Source of the DNA: Lentinula raphanica
Taxonomy: Eukaryota; Basidiomycota; Agaricomycetes; Agaricales; Omphalotaceae
Assembly: GCA_027919835.1 (NCBI GenBank)
Contig: JANVFP010000022.1
Coordinates: 806,001-870,000 of the forward strand
Direction of reading: 5' to 3'
DNA length: 64,000 nucleotides
The translations under genes were made by a program, and so were the position numbers. A model generated the notes under the pieces. The model did no database searches and had not been told where the DNA came from. It saw only the letters and a program-made list of their open reading frames with translations. Position 1 is the stretch's first letter. Each line of letters starts with the position of its first letter. This document shows, piece by piece, positions 1 through 10,930 of the stretch.

Positions 1-456
1 AGCTTCTTGCAACCCCAACCAGCCCCAACCTCGCATCCTATTCGCTCTTACTGCACTCCAAGCATCTCATGTCTCTGTCATTCGAAAGCGGAGGTTGTAT
101 CTCCAGCAACGTTCTTCAAGCTAATATCTGCTACTCGGGGATAGAGCCGTTCATCTCATCTCAAGAATTCTCTGAAGTATTCCATATATGCTGTTTATGG
201 ACTCTGAACTCATCTACCGAGATACCGAGAGACGTAGCTCGAAATGAGGCATCTAGAATGTTGGCATTTGGCATGGTCATAAGAACAACTCTGCTTTGGC
301 TTCATGTGGGGTGACAGCTGGTATGAGCTGTCTACGTCCGAAGAACCAGGTTTCCGGGCGAAGACTTAGATATAGTCCCTCAAATCAGATAAAAGGGTCA
401 AGCTTGTCGATTGATAGATAGAACGCCAGTTTCTCTTCCTTGCCATCTAACTGACG
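1..456. other. Upstream region without a recognisable gene
   Basis: No convincing coding exon was found. The only reading frame of any length (69-314, +) has no family resemblance and no flanking splice signals. The 3' part presumably holds the promoter and 5' leader of the aminotransferase gene that starts at 457. Confidence 0.4.
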
Positions 457-2412
457 ATGCCCAACACACAATCCATTGCACCTGTGCCGATCGACCAGAT
501 CGTTAAGGCTACCAGCATCTTCCAACAGAAGACAGCTCCACCGCAGTTTGGACACGATTTTCTTCCATATTTCAGCTTCAAACAAGGCTATGTTAATCTG
601 AACAATGGTATGGTCATTCTTAAGGTGTCATTCTTTGGTCGAACATCTAACTGAATCCTTCTTTCAAAGGATCATATGGCGCTCTGCCTAAAGTCGTCAC
701 AGAAGCCTGCACTGAGCTAATGGCATGGCAGGAGGAAAATACTGATTTCTACTATCGTATCGGCTTCATCCCACCTCTGATTGACGTACGCGCACAACTC
801 GCCAAGCTCGTGGGCGCGTCCGATGTTGATGAACTTGTCATGGTCGCCAATGCGTCCACAGGGCTTGGTGTCGTTCTCAGGAACTTCTTATGGGAGTCTG
901 GTGATATCATTATCCGCTGTAAGTCTGAGTAGTATACATAATCATTGATAGTCGTGGTCCGATCAACCTGACCTCTTGATAGGCAACACCACGTATGCTA
1001 CAGTTTACAAAACTATCCAGTACATTCACGATGTCACTCCTGGTGTTCAAATCTCCGAGTTCGAACTCCTTTTCCCCACCACTCATCAAGCCATTCTCGA
1101 TGGATGGCAAAAGCACATCGATAATGTGAAGCAGACTGCTCCTCAAAATAAGAAGATCGTCGCTGTCATCGACTCGATCGTTGCCAATCCCGGTGCTGCA
1201 ATGCCCTGGAAGGAAATGGTCAAGATCTGCAAAGATGCGGGGATATGGACCATCATCGACGGTAATTTGTGGTCTTGTCATCCTGCTTTGTCTTTTCAGT
1301 GCTCAAAATCTCATTTTTCAGGTGCCCACTCTGTCGGCCAGGAAGAACTCAACTTGGCTCAATGTGGTGCTGACTTCTTTGTTAGCGTGAGTTGGTCGTC
1401 AATCTCATGTTTTGTGACATACATGATAAGCGTTCCTACAGAATTGTCATAAGTGGCTCAACTCCAAGAGAGGCGCGGCGTTCCTTTGGATGCCCAAAGC
1501 GTATGTTCCCATCATATCCTATCTCTCAAATATCAACATATCGACGGACATAGGTCGCAAAAGATCATGCTGACCACGATTCCTACGTCTGCGTCCTATG
1601 TGACTCCTGGTCCTGACAGGCCCGATACCAACATCATCTCGCAGTTCCAATGTATGTGACCCTTTTATTCATCATCTAGTTCAGCTCATATGACAATCTG
1701 CCACAGACAACGGGACAATCGATTACACCACATACCTGTCCGTTCATGTTGCTCTTCAATGGCGTGAATGGATTGGCGGTGAGACAGCTATTCACGAATA
1801 TTGCAACAACCTAGCCAAAGAGGGCGGTAAACTCCTTGCCCAAACCATGAATACCCAGGTCATGGATCCTGACGGTGAATTCACCAAGGCTATGGTGAGT
1901 TACCCCGCCGTGGATTATCAGCCACTCTGATGTCATGCTAATGATACGCAGGTGAACGTTACTTTGCCTTTCCCTTCTAGCTTCCAGGCCCAATACGATG
2001 CATCAGTCGGAACAGCTCTCAGTAACAAGCTTCTCTCGCAGAACATGTACGCCGTAACTTACTACCACAACAACATCTGGTGGACTAGAGTCAGTGCGCA
2101 AATCTGGAACGAGGTGCGGCGCTCCCCTTCCTCCTGAGCTCGCGATCTCATCATCCATTCTCATAGCTCGAAGATTTTACAACCCTTGCGAACGCACTTG
2201 TTACTATCTGCAGCGAGATCGTCACGGAGCACAGCAATGCAAACATTCCAGCAGACTGTAAAGCTGCTTCTTTCGAATCGTATTTGCAACACCCAATCCA
2301 AGGTGCTGTGGCTCTCGATTCAGATAATGCAATTGGAGCGCCTAAGCCTATCACAACTACGGAGGTCGTACCAGTTGGCTACCATACACAACTTGCATCT
2401 ATTAGACCTTGA
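457..2412 (+). CDS. Class-V aminotransferase-like PLP enzyme (isopenicillin N epimerase-like fold)
   Basis: Nine exons (457-607, 670-918, 983-1261, 1322-1386, 1442-1500, 1554-1651, 1707-1894, 1952-2113, 2167-2412) join to 1497 nt, a 498-residue protein. The start is the first ATG before the N-terminal block. Near the N-terminus the motif LNNGSYGA is typical of class-V aminotransferases of the isopenicillin N epimerase/hercynylcysteine-lyase group. IIDGAHSVGQ carries the aspartate that contacts the pyridine nitrogen, and NCHKWLNS carries the lysine expected to form the Schiff base with pyridoxal phosphate. These residues predict an active cytosolic PLP enzyme. The substrate cannot be told from sequence, since this fungal family covers epimerases, C-S lyases and desulfurases. 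No secretion signal is seen. Phases match across all eight introns. Confidence 0.88.
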
Positions 2413-2674
2413 TCTCTAGTATGTATCATCTTTCTATCATCTTGTACCAGTAGTATGTAAATGCGTAGTACCGCACTGAATGCAATACCGAGATTTCAAC
2501 GCCACACTTAGATATTCCTGAACGATGATTGGTGATGAGCAATCCCGCGCGTTGCGATTGGCTGGCTTGAAATCCTCGGAATTGAAGCCGTCATCGGCAC
2601 CCCACCCTATATAAGCATTCATTTGCTTTGCAAACTTCGATTCGTACTTCCTTGCACCCATCACTCATAGATCA

Positions 2675-3722
2675 ATGTCGGTCGACTCTACGTCTACAAG
2701 TGCTCTCGCCCTTCCCCGCCGTGCAAACGATGGCTCGAAAGCCACAAAACCTCCTATATGGCCAATTACGAACTCTATCACAAATGATTCTGCAACCCCG
2801 CTTAGCTCCAAATGCGACAGAACGTCAAGAGCGGATGGCGTTTGTTGTAAAGAATTGAAGCAGGAGGAACGTACACTTATTGATCCTGATATCGTCCGTG
2901 ATGTGTAAGTAATCACAGTTGAGGTGGCTTGCAATCAAATGAACTTTTTATTAGTATTATAGGCCTTTCAGATGGCCTCACAGTTCCTTTCGCGCTCACC
3001 GCTGGTCTCTCCTCCCTCGGAACGTCAAAGCTAGTAGTGCTTGGCGGAGTAGCAGAACTCATAGCTGGTGCAATTTCCATGGGCATCGGGGGATTTCTTG
3101 CTTCCCAGGCCGAACGGGACCATTTCCGCTTCCTCAAGAAGCAGACCGCCGCTCGGGTCTCAGTCAGCTGTTCGGGAGAAATGGAAAGGGAGGTAGAGGA
3201 GATTCTCGGCCCTCTCGGTGTTGACGAGAAGGCTTGCCGCGTTGTTGCAGAGAGTCTGCGTAAAGCAGGTGGCGAGAACATAACTGATCCTACCTCGGCC
3301 GAAAATCTCAGGCTACGATGGAGCCAGGATGTCGGGTTAACTGCGTTTTTACTCAAATTTGGTGAAGGAATGGGTAGGTACATCCATCTCTCGTCATGAT
3401 TCCCTTATAACGATTTTTTGCAGAGGAAGTTCCAACTAAACGCCTGTATATATCGGCATTCACAATTGGCATGGGATACCTCATCGGCGGTCTCATTCCT
3501 CTACTTCCATATTTCTTCATTGATAAGGCCCAGGTGGCTCTGATCTATTCTTGTGTTGTTACCGGTGTGGTGCTTCTCATTTTTGGTGCTATCAAGGCAC
3601 AAGTTACAGGTGCTAGTGGAGGGGTGGGTGGCATTGTCTGGGGTGCAGCCACTACTCTGCTGGTAGGTGGCATAGCAGCTGGTGCAGCATTTGGCATTGT
3701 ACGAGCTCTAGAGGCAGAGTAG
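2675..3722 (+). CDS. Vacuolar iron/manganese transporter, CCC1/VIT1 family
   Basis: Three exons (2675-2904, 2955-3373, 3424-3722) give 315 residues. The N-terminal 75 or so residues are hydrophilic. Then comes the family hallmark GLSDGLTVPFALTAGLSS in the first transmembrane helix, followed by a second helix (GGVAELIAGAISMGIGG). Next is a charged cytosolic loop (ERDHFRFLKK to the KAG region), which in VIT1 proteins is the metal-binding hub. Three more hydrophobic helices close the protein (LYISAFTIGMGYLIGGLIP, ALIYSCVVTGVVLLIFGAI and the C-terminal Gly/Ala-rich helix). Length and five-helix topology fit yeast Ccc1, which moves Fe(II)/Mn(II) into the vacuole. The gene lies 260 bp downstream of the aminotransferase in the same direction. 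Identification is firm; metal preference is inferred from the family. Confidence 0.93.
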
Positions 3723-3941
3723 TAATTCTTGTTGTATGTTCTTGGGATCAGCTTCTCTATATTATACTTGTACTATTTTACTATTAGGCTACATCTTTGG
3801 TTTTTAAAATATTGGAAAATGCATATCATGAACATTTGTATGCATGATCTCTAGCTGGCCATTATCATAATACTACTGCTACCAGATTCCATTTGTGGTC
3901 AGGCAATAGATATATACCATACTGTACACAGTTCAATTGAA

Positions 3942-4031
3942 GGCGCTATAGCCAAGTGGTTACGGCGACAGATTCGAATAAATGACATCTGTTCCTCTTT
4001 GAGGGCGCAGGTTCAAATCCTGCTGGCGTCG
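3942..4031 (+). tRNA. tRNA-Ser (anticodon CGA) with a short intron
   Basis: A full cloverleaf folds: acceptor arm GGCGCTA/TGGCGTC (3942-3948 with 4024-4030), D arm GCC..GGC, anticodon stem ACAGA/TCTGT with loop TTCGAA, and a T arm GCAGG/CCTGC around TTCAAAT. Anticodon CGA is at 3975-3977. An intron of about 8 nt (about 3979-3986) follows the base 3' of the anticodon, the normal place for nuclear tRNA introns. The long variable arm (CCTC..GAGG) and discriminator G at 4031 are serine identity marks. A- and B-box promoter elements lie inside the gene. Confidence 0.95.
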
Positions 4032-4214
4032 GCGTAGTTTTTTTCTGAATGGATCATCCATACTTTGCGGTGCAGAGTTAATGGATAACGAAGAACATAT
4101 CTCCCGTCCTACGTAAAACAGACAACCAAAATTTCTTCTCAAATGTCTAGAATCTAGATTGAGAAAACACGGTAAGTGTTTGTATCCTCTGGAGACTAGC
4201 TCGATGTCAGCGCC

Positions 4215-6002
4215 CTAATGCGAGTGATGAGCAGGGTTTCTACGCACATCTTCGACCACAACGATGGAATCTTCAGAACACATCACAGCCGCATTTGGAT
4301 GTATGGAAGGCATTGATTTTGCTATCCAACGAAATGGCAAAGAGGTCCTAACCTCTTCCTCAAAAATCTCTCCCGCAGGAAATATAGTAGGAGCCGTTAT
4401 ACAGAAACTCGTGTCGTACTCCAGAAAATCCATGTCCATAACATCAAATTTTCCGCTGACGCGCTGGCCCTGTGTGATGGCGTTCCTCAGGGCTTTCTGG
4501 TTGAAATCGAAAACTTGCAAAGCGAAGGATAGGTCGGTTCGATCACTGCATTCCGACAAGACGAATTTAGTTCCATAATTATGACAAGCCCAGACTTCAA
4601 AAGATGGATCTCGAGTGAATCTCTCTGTTATTCGAGTACCCTGGGGACCCCAAGCTTCCCAAGTCAAGCTGGAATGCGGGTCAATCATTCGCCCTAGCTT
4701 GGGAGGGAGAAGGATGTCTCGGGGCACGAGAAGAGTTAGATGGCGAAGAGAATCTGTTTGCACCCAGATCGAGACGACGAGGAGCTGAGAATCTCTAGCT
4801 TTATGAAATGAAGGCAGGATGTCATCGCGGGGAACCCAAGATGGTGATGGATCCGAGCTTATAGCAAAGCTACGTAACCGGGTTGAGGTATGGAGCGCGG
4901 GGAGAGAGAATTTGAAGCAGTGGGAGATGCTGAGTAGCGTTTGTTCAACAGAGCCCTCTTGTTCAAAATCCACGACAAGGAGTCCAGCTTGATCGTACCC
5001 CTCAGGCGTATCAGATATGACAGACAATAACACATGCCTTTCTGACAGAAGACAGAAAGACTCCATTTCATGGTCTATGAGGTGCTGAAAAGGCATCAGA
5101 CACGGTCAAGGATGACAAATGATTCATGATGAGTGCAAACCAATTTTTTGCGACCTGTTCGCCAATCCCAAATCACGAACTCATTGGATGAATCCATGAG
5201 TGAACGGCGAAAGAATATTGCAAGGTTGTCCGATGAGATCTTGATAGAATAAGATGTACCCAAATCAAAAGTGAATCGAGGATGCTCGATCAATCCTGGG
5301 CCGGAAGCTAAAGGATGTTTCTTCGCTGTTGACATCGTTCGGATGTATATACGATGATGGGCATCCCTTCCTGCTACCCTGAGTGGACAACCATGAAGAT
5401 TTTGAGAACTGATTAACACCTGCTTGCCTCACCATCGAGGTATATCTATCAGCACAAGGAGATCTTGGCTCGGATCTATCCCAAAGTCTCGAACCTCCGC
5501 TGGTGTATCCGGCTTCACCGTCCAAATTCGTTCGGGAATTCCTCGAGATTCGGAAGGTAGTTGTACAAAGGCGAAACTTCCATCCATAGTGTTTTGGGCC
5601 AGAACATTTCCAAACAGCTCCCAAAGACCCGCCCTTGCCATAGGGTAACGTGTCTCTGAACTCCAATCAAGTTCAGTCCATCGCGCCTGCCAGTTTCTAA
5701 GCAGTTCCAACTTCTTCTTTGTACCCAGGTTGTGATTTGTCCCGTCCTCTTGTTCAGCGATGGCCAGTTCAATCTTGTAGGTGAGCCGCGCCGCCTCAGC
5801 AATCATATCGCGAAACTTTCTACAGACCTTGTAGAATCAACCAGTTTGTGAAAAATTGTTGATCATCAGCAACGTGACTTACCAGTCGACATTCTAGCAA
5901 GCTGATTGCATCTAATTCCTCTAAGATATCAATGATGAGTTCGGTGGGAAGTACCTCCAGCAATTTGGAATCTGTGCTCCAGGTTACGTTAGATGTCGAC
6001 AT
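4215..6002 (-). CDS. F-box protein with a C-terminal beta-rich domain
   Basis: Four exons (6002-5883, 5827-5433, 5378-5141, 5084-4215) encode 540 residues. The N-terminus is a typical fungal F-box: LPTELIIDILEELD, then CRLVCRKFRDMI after the first splice. It is expected to bind Skp1 and make the protein a substrate receptor of an SCF ubiquitin ligase. The remainder resembles the degenerate propeller-like half of Agaricomycete F-box proteins, with pieces such as DPSQDLLVLIDIP, FVIWDWRTGRKKL and DHEMESFCLLSERHVLL. The last intron uses a weak donor (GTTTGC), but joining there restores the frame and the conserved pattern, whereas reading through hits a stop. The substrate is unknown; this family is greatly expanded in mushrooms. 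The gene converges on the tRNA. Confidence 0.85.
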
Positions 6003-6234
6003 GAGTGTTCGAAGTGAAAAGGATTAGCAACTTCGGGCCGCAAGATCAATCGTAACAACTCCTCCCGTCTACGTCACAGCCGTCGGGAGTTCTCACTTTT
6101 ACACCTAGCTGCTGCCTGGCTGCAAGATAGTGAAAGGGTATAAGCAATATCATTGATGTGGTGTCCTTTAGATGTACAAACATAGATCAGTCCGAGCTGA
6201 AAACTACTCTACATACATTACTAGTACATAGGCA

Positions 6235-7997
6235 TTAACAGCCTGAATCGTTGTGCTTCATGAAGCTGAGAGACGACAGGATCGACGACATGCTATCTCT
6301 CAGTGATTTACGATGATTTCTATGGTCCATACCGGTAACGTTCACGGTGCGAGGGATATGTGAGGTTGGACGTTCATTTGATTCGTCGCCGACTACATTC
6401 CGTGCATTGAGCTAAGTTCCTTGATAACGCGGAGAGGTTGCTAGGCAAAGCTCACCGTATAGCACAGGCGCGTTAAGCTTCTTATCAAAATAAAAGGTCA
6501 GGTTTCCAGACGTCATGAATTGACCTCCCAATCTTGAGGCTTCACCCAAGGTTGCAACTAAGCATTGGGTAGAGATCCCTTGGATTCTGAGCTTCACTTC
6601 TGTTCCCGCTAGTCGAAAGAACAAGACTGTGCAGTTGGCGAAAGAAGGGAAGATACGGCAGAACTTACGATTGTAGCTGCCTTGATATTTCAACGCTCGG
6701 AGCGTCTCTTGTGACACTGATGATTTCGCGCTTCCAGTATCCAAGATAAAATTGCTCACGACGGACAGTTTCTTGTGCTGTATCACTGATTTTCCTGGCT
6801 GTTTTCGTCTCCATGACCGATCCATTTCCTCTGATTCATCCAATTCGACGATTAACCGCCAACCCATCAAGCCAAGAAGGTTTCCAGACGCGATGCGCAC
6901 ACCGGCGCACGGTATAGAGGATATTTCGGTTGTTGGGACTAGGAGATCGGGACCAAGAACTTCGACCAAGTCTGTTCGAAGGTGCCGCAACGTAGAAGAG
7001 GAAGTGGCCGAGGAGTTGGCCAAGGAGAGGTATCTCGTACTTGAAGATGATTGAAGCTCGTTTTTCTTATTCGTGAACGATGATCCTTCTTGTGATGACA
7101 TAGAGTCGCATTCGCTAAGACTCGGCGCGTATGTACTAGAAGAATCAGATGGAGGTCCAGGGATGGAAGGAGAAGGATACGTGAGCGTGGATTTTGGATG
7201 AAAGGTGTCGTTACTTTCAGCATCGGTAGCATGCTGATCATCCAGGGGAGGGCTACTAGAGACAATACGAAACAAGAATCCCGAAGGCTTTTTGGGAAGC
7301 GATTTTGGGTGAAGAAAAACGGACAAGGAAATCAGAACGTACCATTGAATATAACTCGGGCTTTGCGTTGGTGGTGCCAAATTGTAGTAGAAGGTTCATT
7401 CCTTCGTACTTTCTGCCGATCTCGATTAGAGCAAGACCTTTGTTGAGGAGAATCTTGTCGGCACGCAGCTGGAAGTGAAGCCCAAGTTCCTCATAGTCAC
7501 TAATCAATGGTTCGTTAATGGTGGAGAACCGTGGTGTCTACAAAAAAGAGCTGACACAATATCGTTTCCTCTCATCATAAATTCAGCATCAGAAAAATCC
7601 TGCAACGCCTTGTCCATTGCTTTCAGTTTGTAGTGACATACTCCGCGCTGAAAATAGCTGATTGATTAACATTAGAGCTGAGGTACTTGATTCATTATTA
7701 GAGAAGAACAAACCCCACGGCAAGCGAACGGTCTAGTCTGACCGCATCTACAAATTTTGAGATGGCCAAACCAAAGTTTCCTTGATACATGTGTATAAGC
7801 CCAAGGTTCATTAACGCCTTGGGGTCATCAAACATCTGCTGCAAAGGAACTATCTCAGCTCATCCAAATTGTTGATGTACACTTGAGTCTACCTCGAATA
7901 TGCTCAAAGCAGCATCAAAGTCCTCGGAATCGTATGCTTTGAGTGCTGCATCCCAAGTGTCGAGGTCTTTCTGAGTTCGAGACGAAGGCAAAACCAT
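6235..7997 (-). CDS. NoxR/p67phox-like TPR protein with a retropepsin-like C-terminus
   Basis: Seven exons (7997-7893, 7838-7714, 7657-7556, 7499-7343, 7287-6669, 6608-6456, 6392-6235) total 1419 nt, 472 residues. Residues 1-165 form TPR repeats like those of p67phox and fungal NoxR, the cytosolic activators of NADPH oxidases: TWDAALKAYDSEDFDAAL, LAVGYFQRGVCHY, RGNDIVDYEELGL. They are followed by YSMPSGFLFR, which matches the oxidase-activation motif (FSVPVGxLFRP). After a Ser-rich linker, the C-terminal 200 or so residues lack the usual PB1 domain. Instead they carry NFILDTGSAKSSVSQETL, an aspartic-protease DTGS signature in a retropepsin-like setting, then LRIQG and NLTFYFDKKLNAPVLY. The fusion lies in one uninterrupted exon (7287-6669). 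TPR identity is firm; protease activity is only inferred. Confidence 0.78.
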
Positions 7998-8616
7998 CTT
8001 CGTGACGGTCAAACTTTGAGTGGCTAATAGCTTGGGTAAGTGAAGCAGTGGTGGAGTAAAGGTGATGAGTGTCGAAGAAGAAAGAGATGAAGGCTGTCAG
8101 CGCTGACGGAAGAAGAGCGGCACTGCCTTGGTTGCAGTAGGTGTTCCGGAGCCATCTCGCTTCGGATAATTCGAGTGCCGTTGAATGCACAGTATTAAGG
8201 CCTATTAAGGCCCACGTGTCCGCGATGAAGAGAAATCGAGAAGGTGTACCGTGTAGTGGACCCGACAGCGTTGTTTCCTGTTCTAGTCTAGGTATTCTGC
8301 AGTCCGTGCGCGAGCTCAAGGCCTGAACGTGAACGCTGAGCACCAGTTCAAGGAATAAGCTTGCTGCTTGACGTATTAGCTCCAAGCTGCGCAAGTCACA
8401 TTGGTAAGGATTGATGAACAAGTTGAAGAACAGGCGGCAATTTCCGATGCCGCAGCGAGCACGTGGTCGTGAATCGACGCGCTCGCGAACGACGACCGAC
8501 GTCAGACTTTTTGGGCCACTGATACATGCGTCATTGCTTCATCATGGCTCCTCCTCCAAATCTCTCGTATAAAGACCAAACCAACCAGTCAAAGTCAAAG
8601 TTTCTCCACGTTCATC
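7998..8616. promoter_or_regulatory. Divergent intergenic region between the NoxR-like and Ish1-domain genes
   Basis: About 620 bp separates two divergently transcribed genes, so both promoters must lie here. Frames in this stretch (for example minus 8421-7915) run out of frame into the NoxR first exon and show no family resemblance. A TATA-like TATAAAG sits at 8568-8574, about 45 bp upstream of the + gene start. No operator or riboswitch could be identified. Confidence 0.4.
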
Positions 8617-10653
8617 ATGAAGCTCTACCTTCAAAAACTTGTAATTCTTTCGCTCTTCATATCTTTGCCAGCCTGTGCTTCAGCAGAAGGCTCCTGGTTT
8701 GGCTCTTCGATACACTCTGACTCGGCTGCTTCTCCTTACCCTTCGTCTTTTTCCTCCTGGACACCAGGCCAATATGCCTCCTTCCAGGAAACATTCGACT
8801 CTCTTCGCGATAGTACCTTTGAAGCCTGGGATGAATCTCGCCTCAGGGAGTGGCTTCTGACACAGGGTATAGTGGCACCTAAAGGGCCCAAGGAAGAGAT
8901 CGTTCTCGTCGCCAAACGTCGATGGAGGGACTGGCAGAATGCCAAGGAGCAGTACTTGGCTTCAGCTTCGGAGTCAGCTTCTGCATTTGCATCCGAAGCT
9001 TCTGCTGCAGCTTTTGGAGCTTCATCCACTGTATCGTCCTACGCAGCGCAAGCGACGACGGACGTTTTGCCTGACAGACCGTTTGATGCAACAAAGGACT
9101 ACATTTGGACTACCTGGGACGACACCTCGTTACGCAAGTTTCTCGTCGATGAGGGCGTAATCGACACTCGTACCGCTGCAGGAAAGAAGAGAGATGAGTT
9201 GATTCGTCTGGCCCAAACTCACTACAAAACAGCGAACGCGAAGTCTTGGGCTTTGTGGAGCGATAGTTACATCGTAAGTGGCTAGGCACGCAGTCGAGTC
9301 TGCGGTACTTACCTTGTCTTTGTAGCACGACTGGCTTGCGGCACATAATATCATCGATACTCGCAGCACTGCTCAACGAACTCGAGACGAATACAATACG
9401 CTGATGAGTTCGTATTACTATGACACCAAGCAACGTGTGTGGGACAGCTGGTCCGATAGTGATATGCGCTCCTGGCTCATTGAGAATGGCTTTATGAAGA
9501 GCGATGCAGTCGCAGCAAGGGACGAGTTGCAGAAATCCATTGAGTCAGTATACTTACTCTTTCTCCGTGCCGGTCAATTTGCTCATCATCACCGTTGTTT
9601 GTACAGAAAAAACTTCTATTCTGCACGATCCACTCTCACTTCCGCCTGGTCCGAGTCACAAATGCGCAACTGGCTCATCGAGAACGGGTATATACGAAGT
9701 GATGCCCAGGTGAATAAAGACGAGATAACTTCTCTCTTTGCAGCAAAGTAAGCAGTGCCGTGTAGTGCTGGGTAAATGTAAAGCTTGTAAATTACAAACC
9801 CATTTTTTACAGGTTTTTTACACGTAAATTTACATTTTTTACTGAAACCCCCCAAATTGACCTGTAAAATACCTGTAAAATATCCATCATATCTAGCTCA
9901 GTGCAGGCTGGACAGATATCAAGGTGCATGAATCGCTAGCAGATTATCAGCCAACAAGGGTAGCTATGGACAACAATGAACTCAAGGGGACTCAGGTCAA
10001 TATGTACAGGAGGTAGTCCACTGTGGACTGACATACTTGACACACAAATTTACATTATTTACATCCATATTCTACATGTAAAATTTGTAAAAAAACCTGT
10101 AAAATTTTCCGCGCTGCGCGCGCAATTCTTTACAAACTTACACTGTAAAAAAAGCCTTACAATGGTCCTCGCGGGACCCTTACATTTTTTACTGCCACAA
10201 GTTAAATTTTACCCAGCACTAGTGCCGTGTGCCGTTCCTCGTTGCGGACCAATGATACTATCATTCTGCAGATATAACAATACAGCGGCGGTCCTATCTT
10301 CATACACTGCTCCGTACCTTACCTGGCCCGATGCTCGACTACGAGCCTACCTGCGTGAATCAGGTGTCTCTGAGAGCATGCTACCCACCTCACGGCCCAG
10401 TCTTCTGCAAGAAGTTCGCATTCGCTGGGTACGAAGCACTTCGTCTGCGGAGCGTATGTACGCACGTCTAAAGGAGATTCTTGATGACAACGTTGTCGGG
10501 CCCGTGGAGGACCGGTTGGCTAAGGCATGGGAAGTTTTACAAGGTGCAGGCGGGGATACACAGAAGTACGCAGAAGACACATACGCCGAGTCTCAAAAAG
10601 TATTAGAGGACATGAAAGATAGAGCATCCCAAAAAGTACATGTGGAATTGTGA
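8617..10653 (+). CDS. Secreted/ER-targeted protein with tandem Ish1 (HeH/LEM-like) domains
   Basis: Four exons (8617-9273, 9326-9543, 9607-9747, 10272-10653) give 465 residues. A signal peptide is clear (MKLYLQKLVILSLFISLPACASA). The mature part is a chain of Ish1 stress-response repeats of about 45-70 residues with the consensus W(D/S)xSxLRxWLxxxGIxxxxxxxRDEL, for example SRLREWLLTQG, TSLRKFLVDEG, SDMRSWLIENG, SQMRNWLIENG and ARLRAYLRESG. In S. pombe Ish1 and yeast Msc1, such proteins sit at the nuclear envelope/ER lumen and respond to stress. An Ala/Ser-rich linker (residues 115-150) separates the first repeats. The third intron (9748-10271) is 524 nt because a hAT-like MITE lies in it. Without the insertion it would be 57 nt, and the frame is unaffected. 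Confidence 0.9.
9755..9762 (+). repeat. Left 8-bp target site duplication of the hAT-like MITE
   Basis: GTGCCGTG directly precedes the element; the same octamer recurs at 10222-10229 just after it. Eight base pairs is the duplication size characteristic of hAT transposases. Confidence 0.85.
9763..10221. mobile_element. Non-autonomous hAT-like MITE (459 bp) inside an intron
   Basis: The element has terminal inverted repeats TAGTGCTGGGTAAA / TTTACCCAGCACTA and is flanked by a perfect 8-bp direct repeat GTGCCGTG. Its body is AT-rich, with repeated motifs such as TTTACAxxTTTTAC and CCTGTAAAAT, and has no transposase. It lies wholly inside the third intron of the Ish1-repeat gene; removing it with one duplication leaves a standard 57-nt intron. 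Superfamily assignment rests on duplication length and terminal sequence. Confidence 0.85.
10222..10229 (+). repeat. Right 8-bp target site duplication of the hAT-like MITE
   Basis: GTGCCGTG, identical to 9755-9762, immediately follows the terminal inverted repeat. Confidence 0.85.
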
Positions 10654-10930
10654 AAGCGGAGGACTTAATAGGGGGTTTTCGATTTTCGAATAGCATCTGT
10701 CTACTTAGTTCACCTGTATCATATTACTCTGTACCTTGTAGTACTGCTTTCCAACCCGTTGTAAATGCTATGTGGGAGGATCATCGAAGCAGATTGGAGG
10801 GCGAGTTCGCCAAGTGTAAAATCCCCACTGCCCAGAATTATTATGACACAATCCGACCCTTCGGAGTCTAATTTAACGTTTGCCACTTTTTGTTTATTCC
10901 CTTCATCGTCTTTACCTCTCACTGTAAAGT

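Noticed and set aside
3960..4142. Minus-strand reading frame with QQDLNLRPQ
   Set aside because: It is the antisense of tRNA-Ser; this peptide is a well-known tRNA artefact in databases.
9976..10653. Separate gene starting inside the MITE at 9976
   Set aside because: The first half is MITE sequence; the coding second half is exon 4 of the Ish1-repeat gene and splices in phase from 9747.
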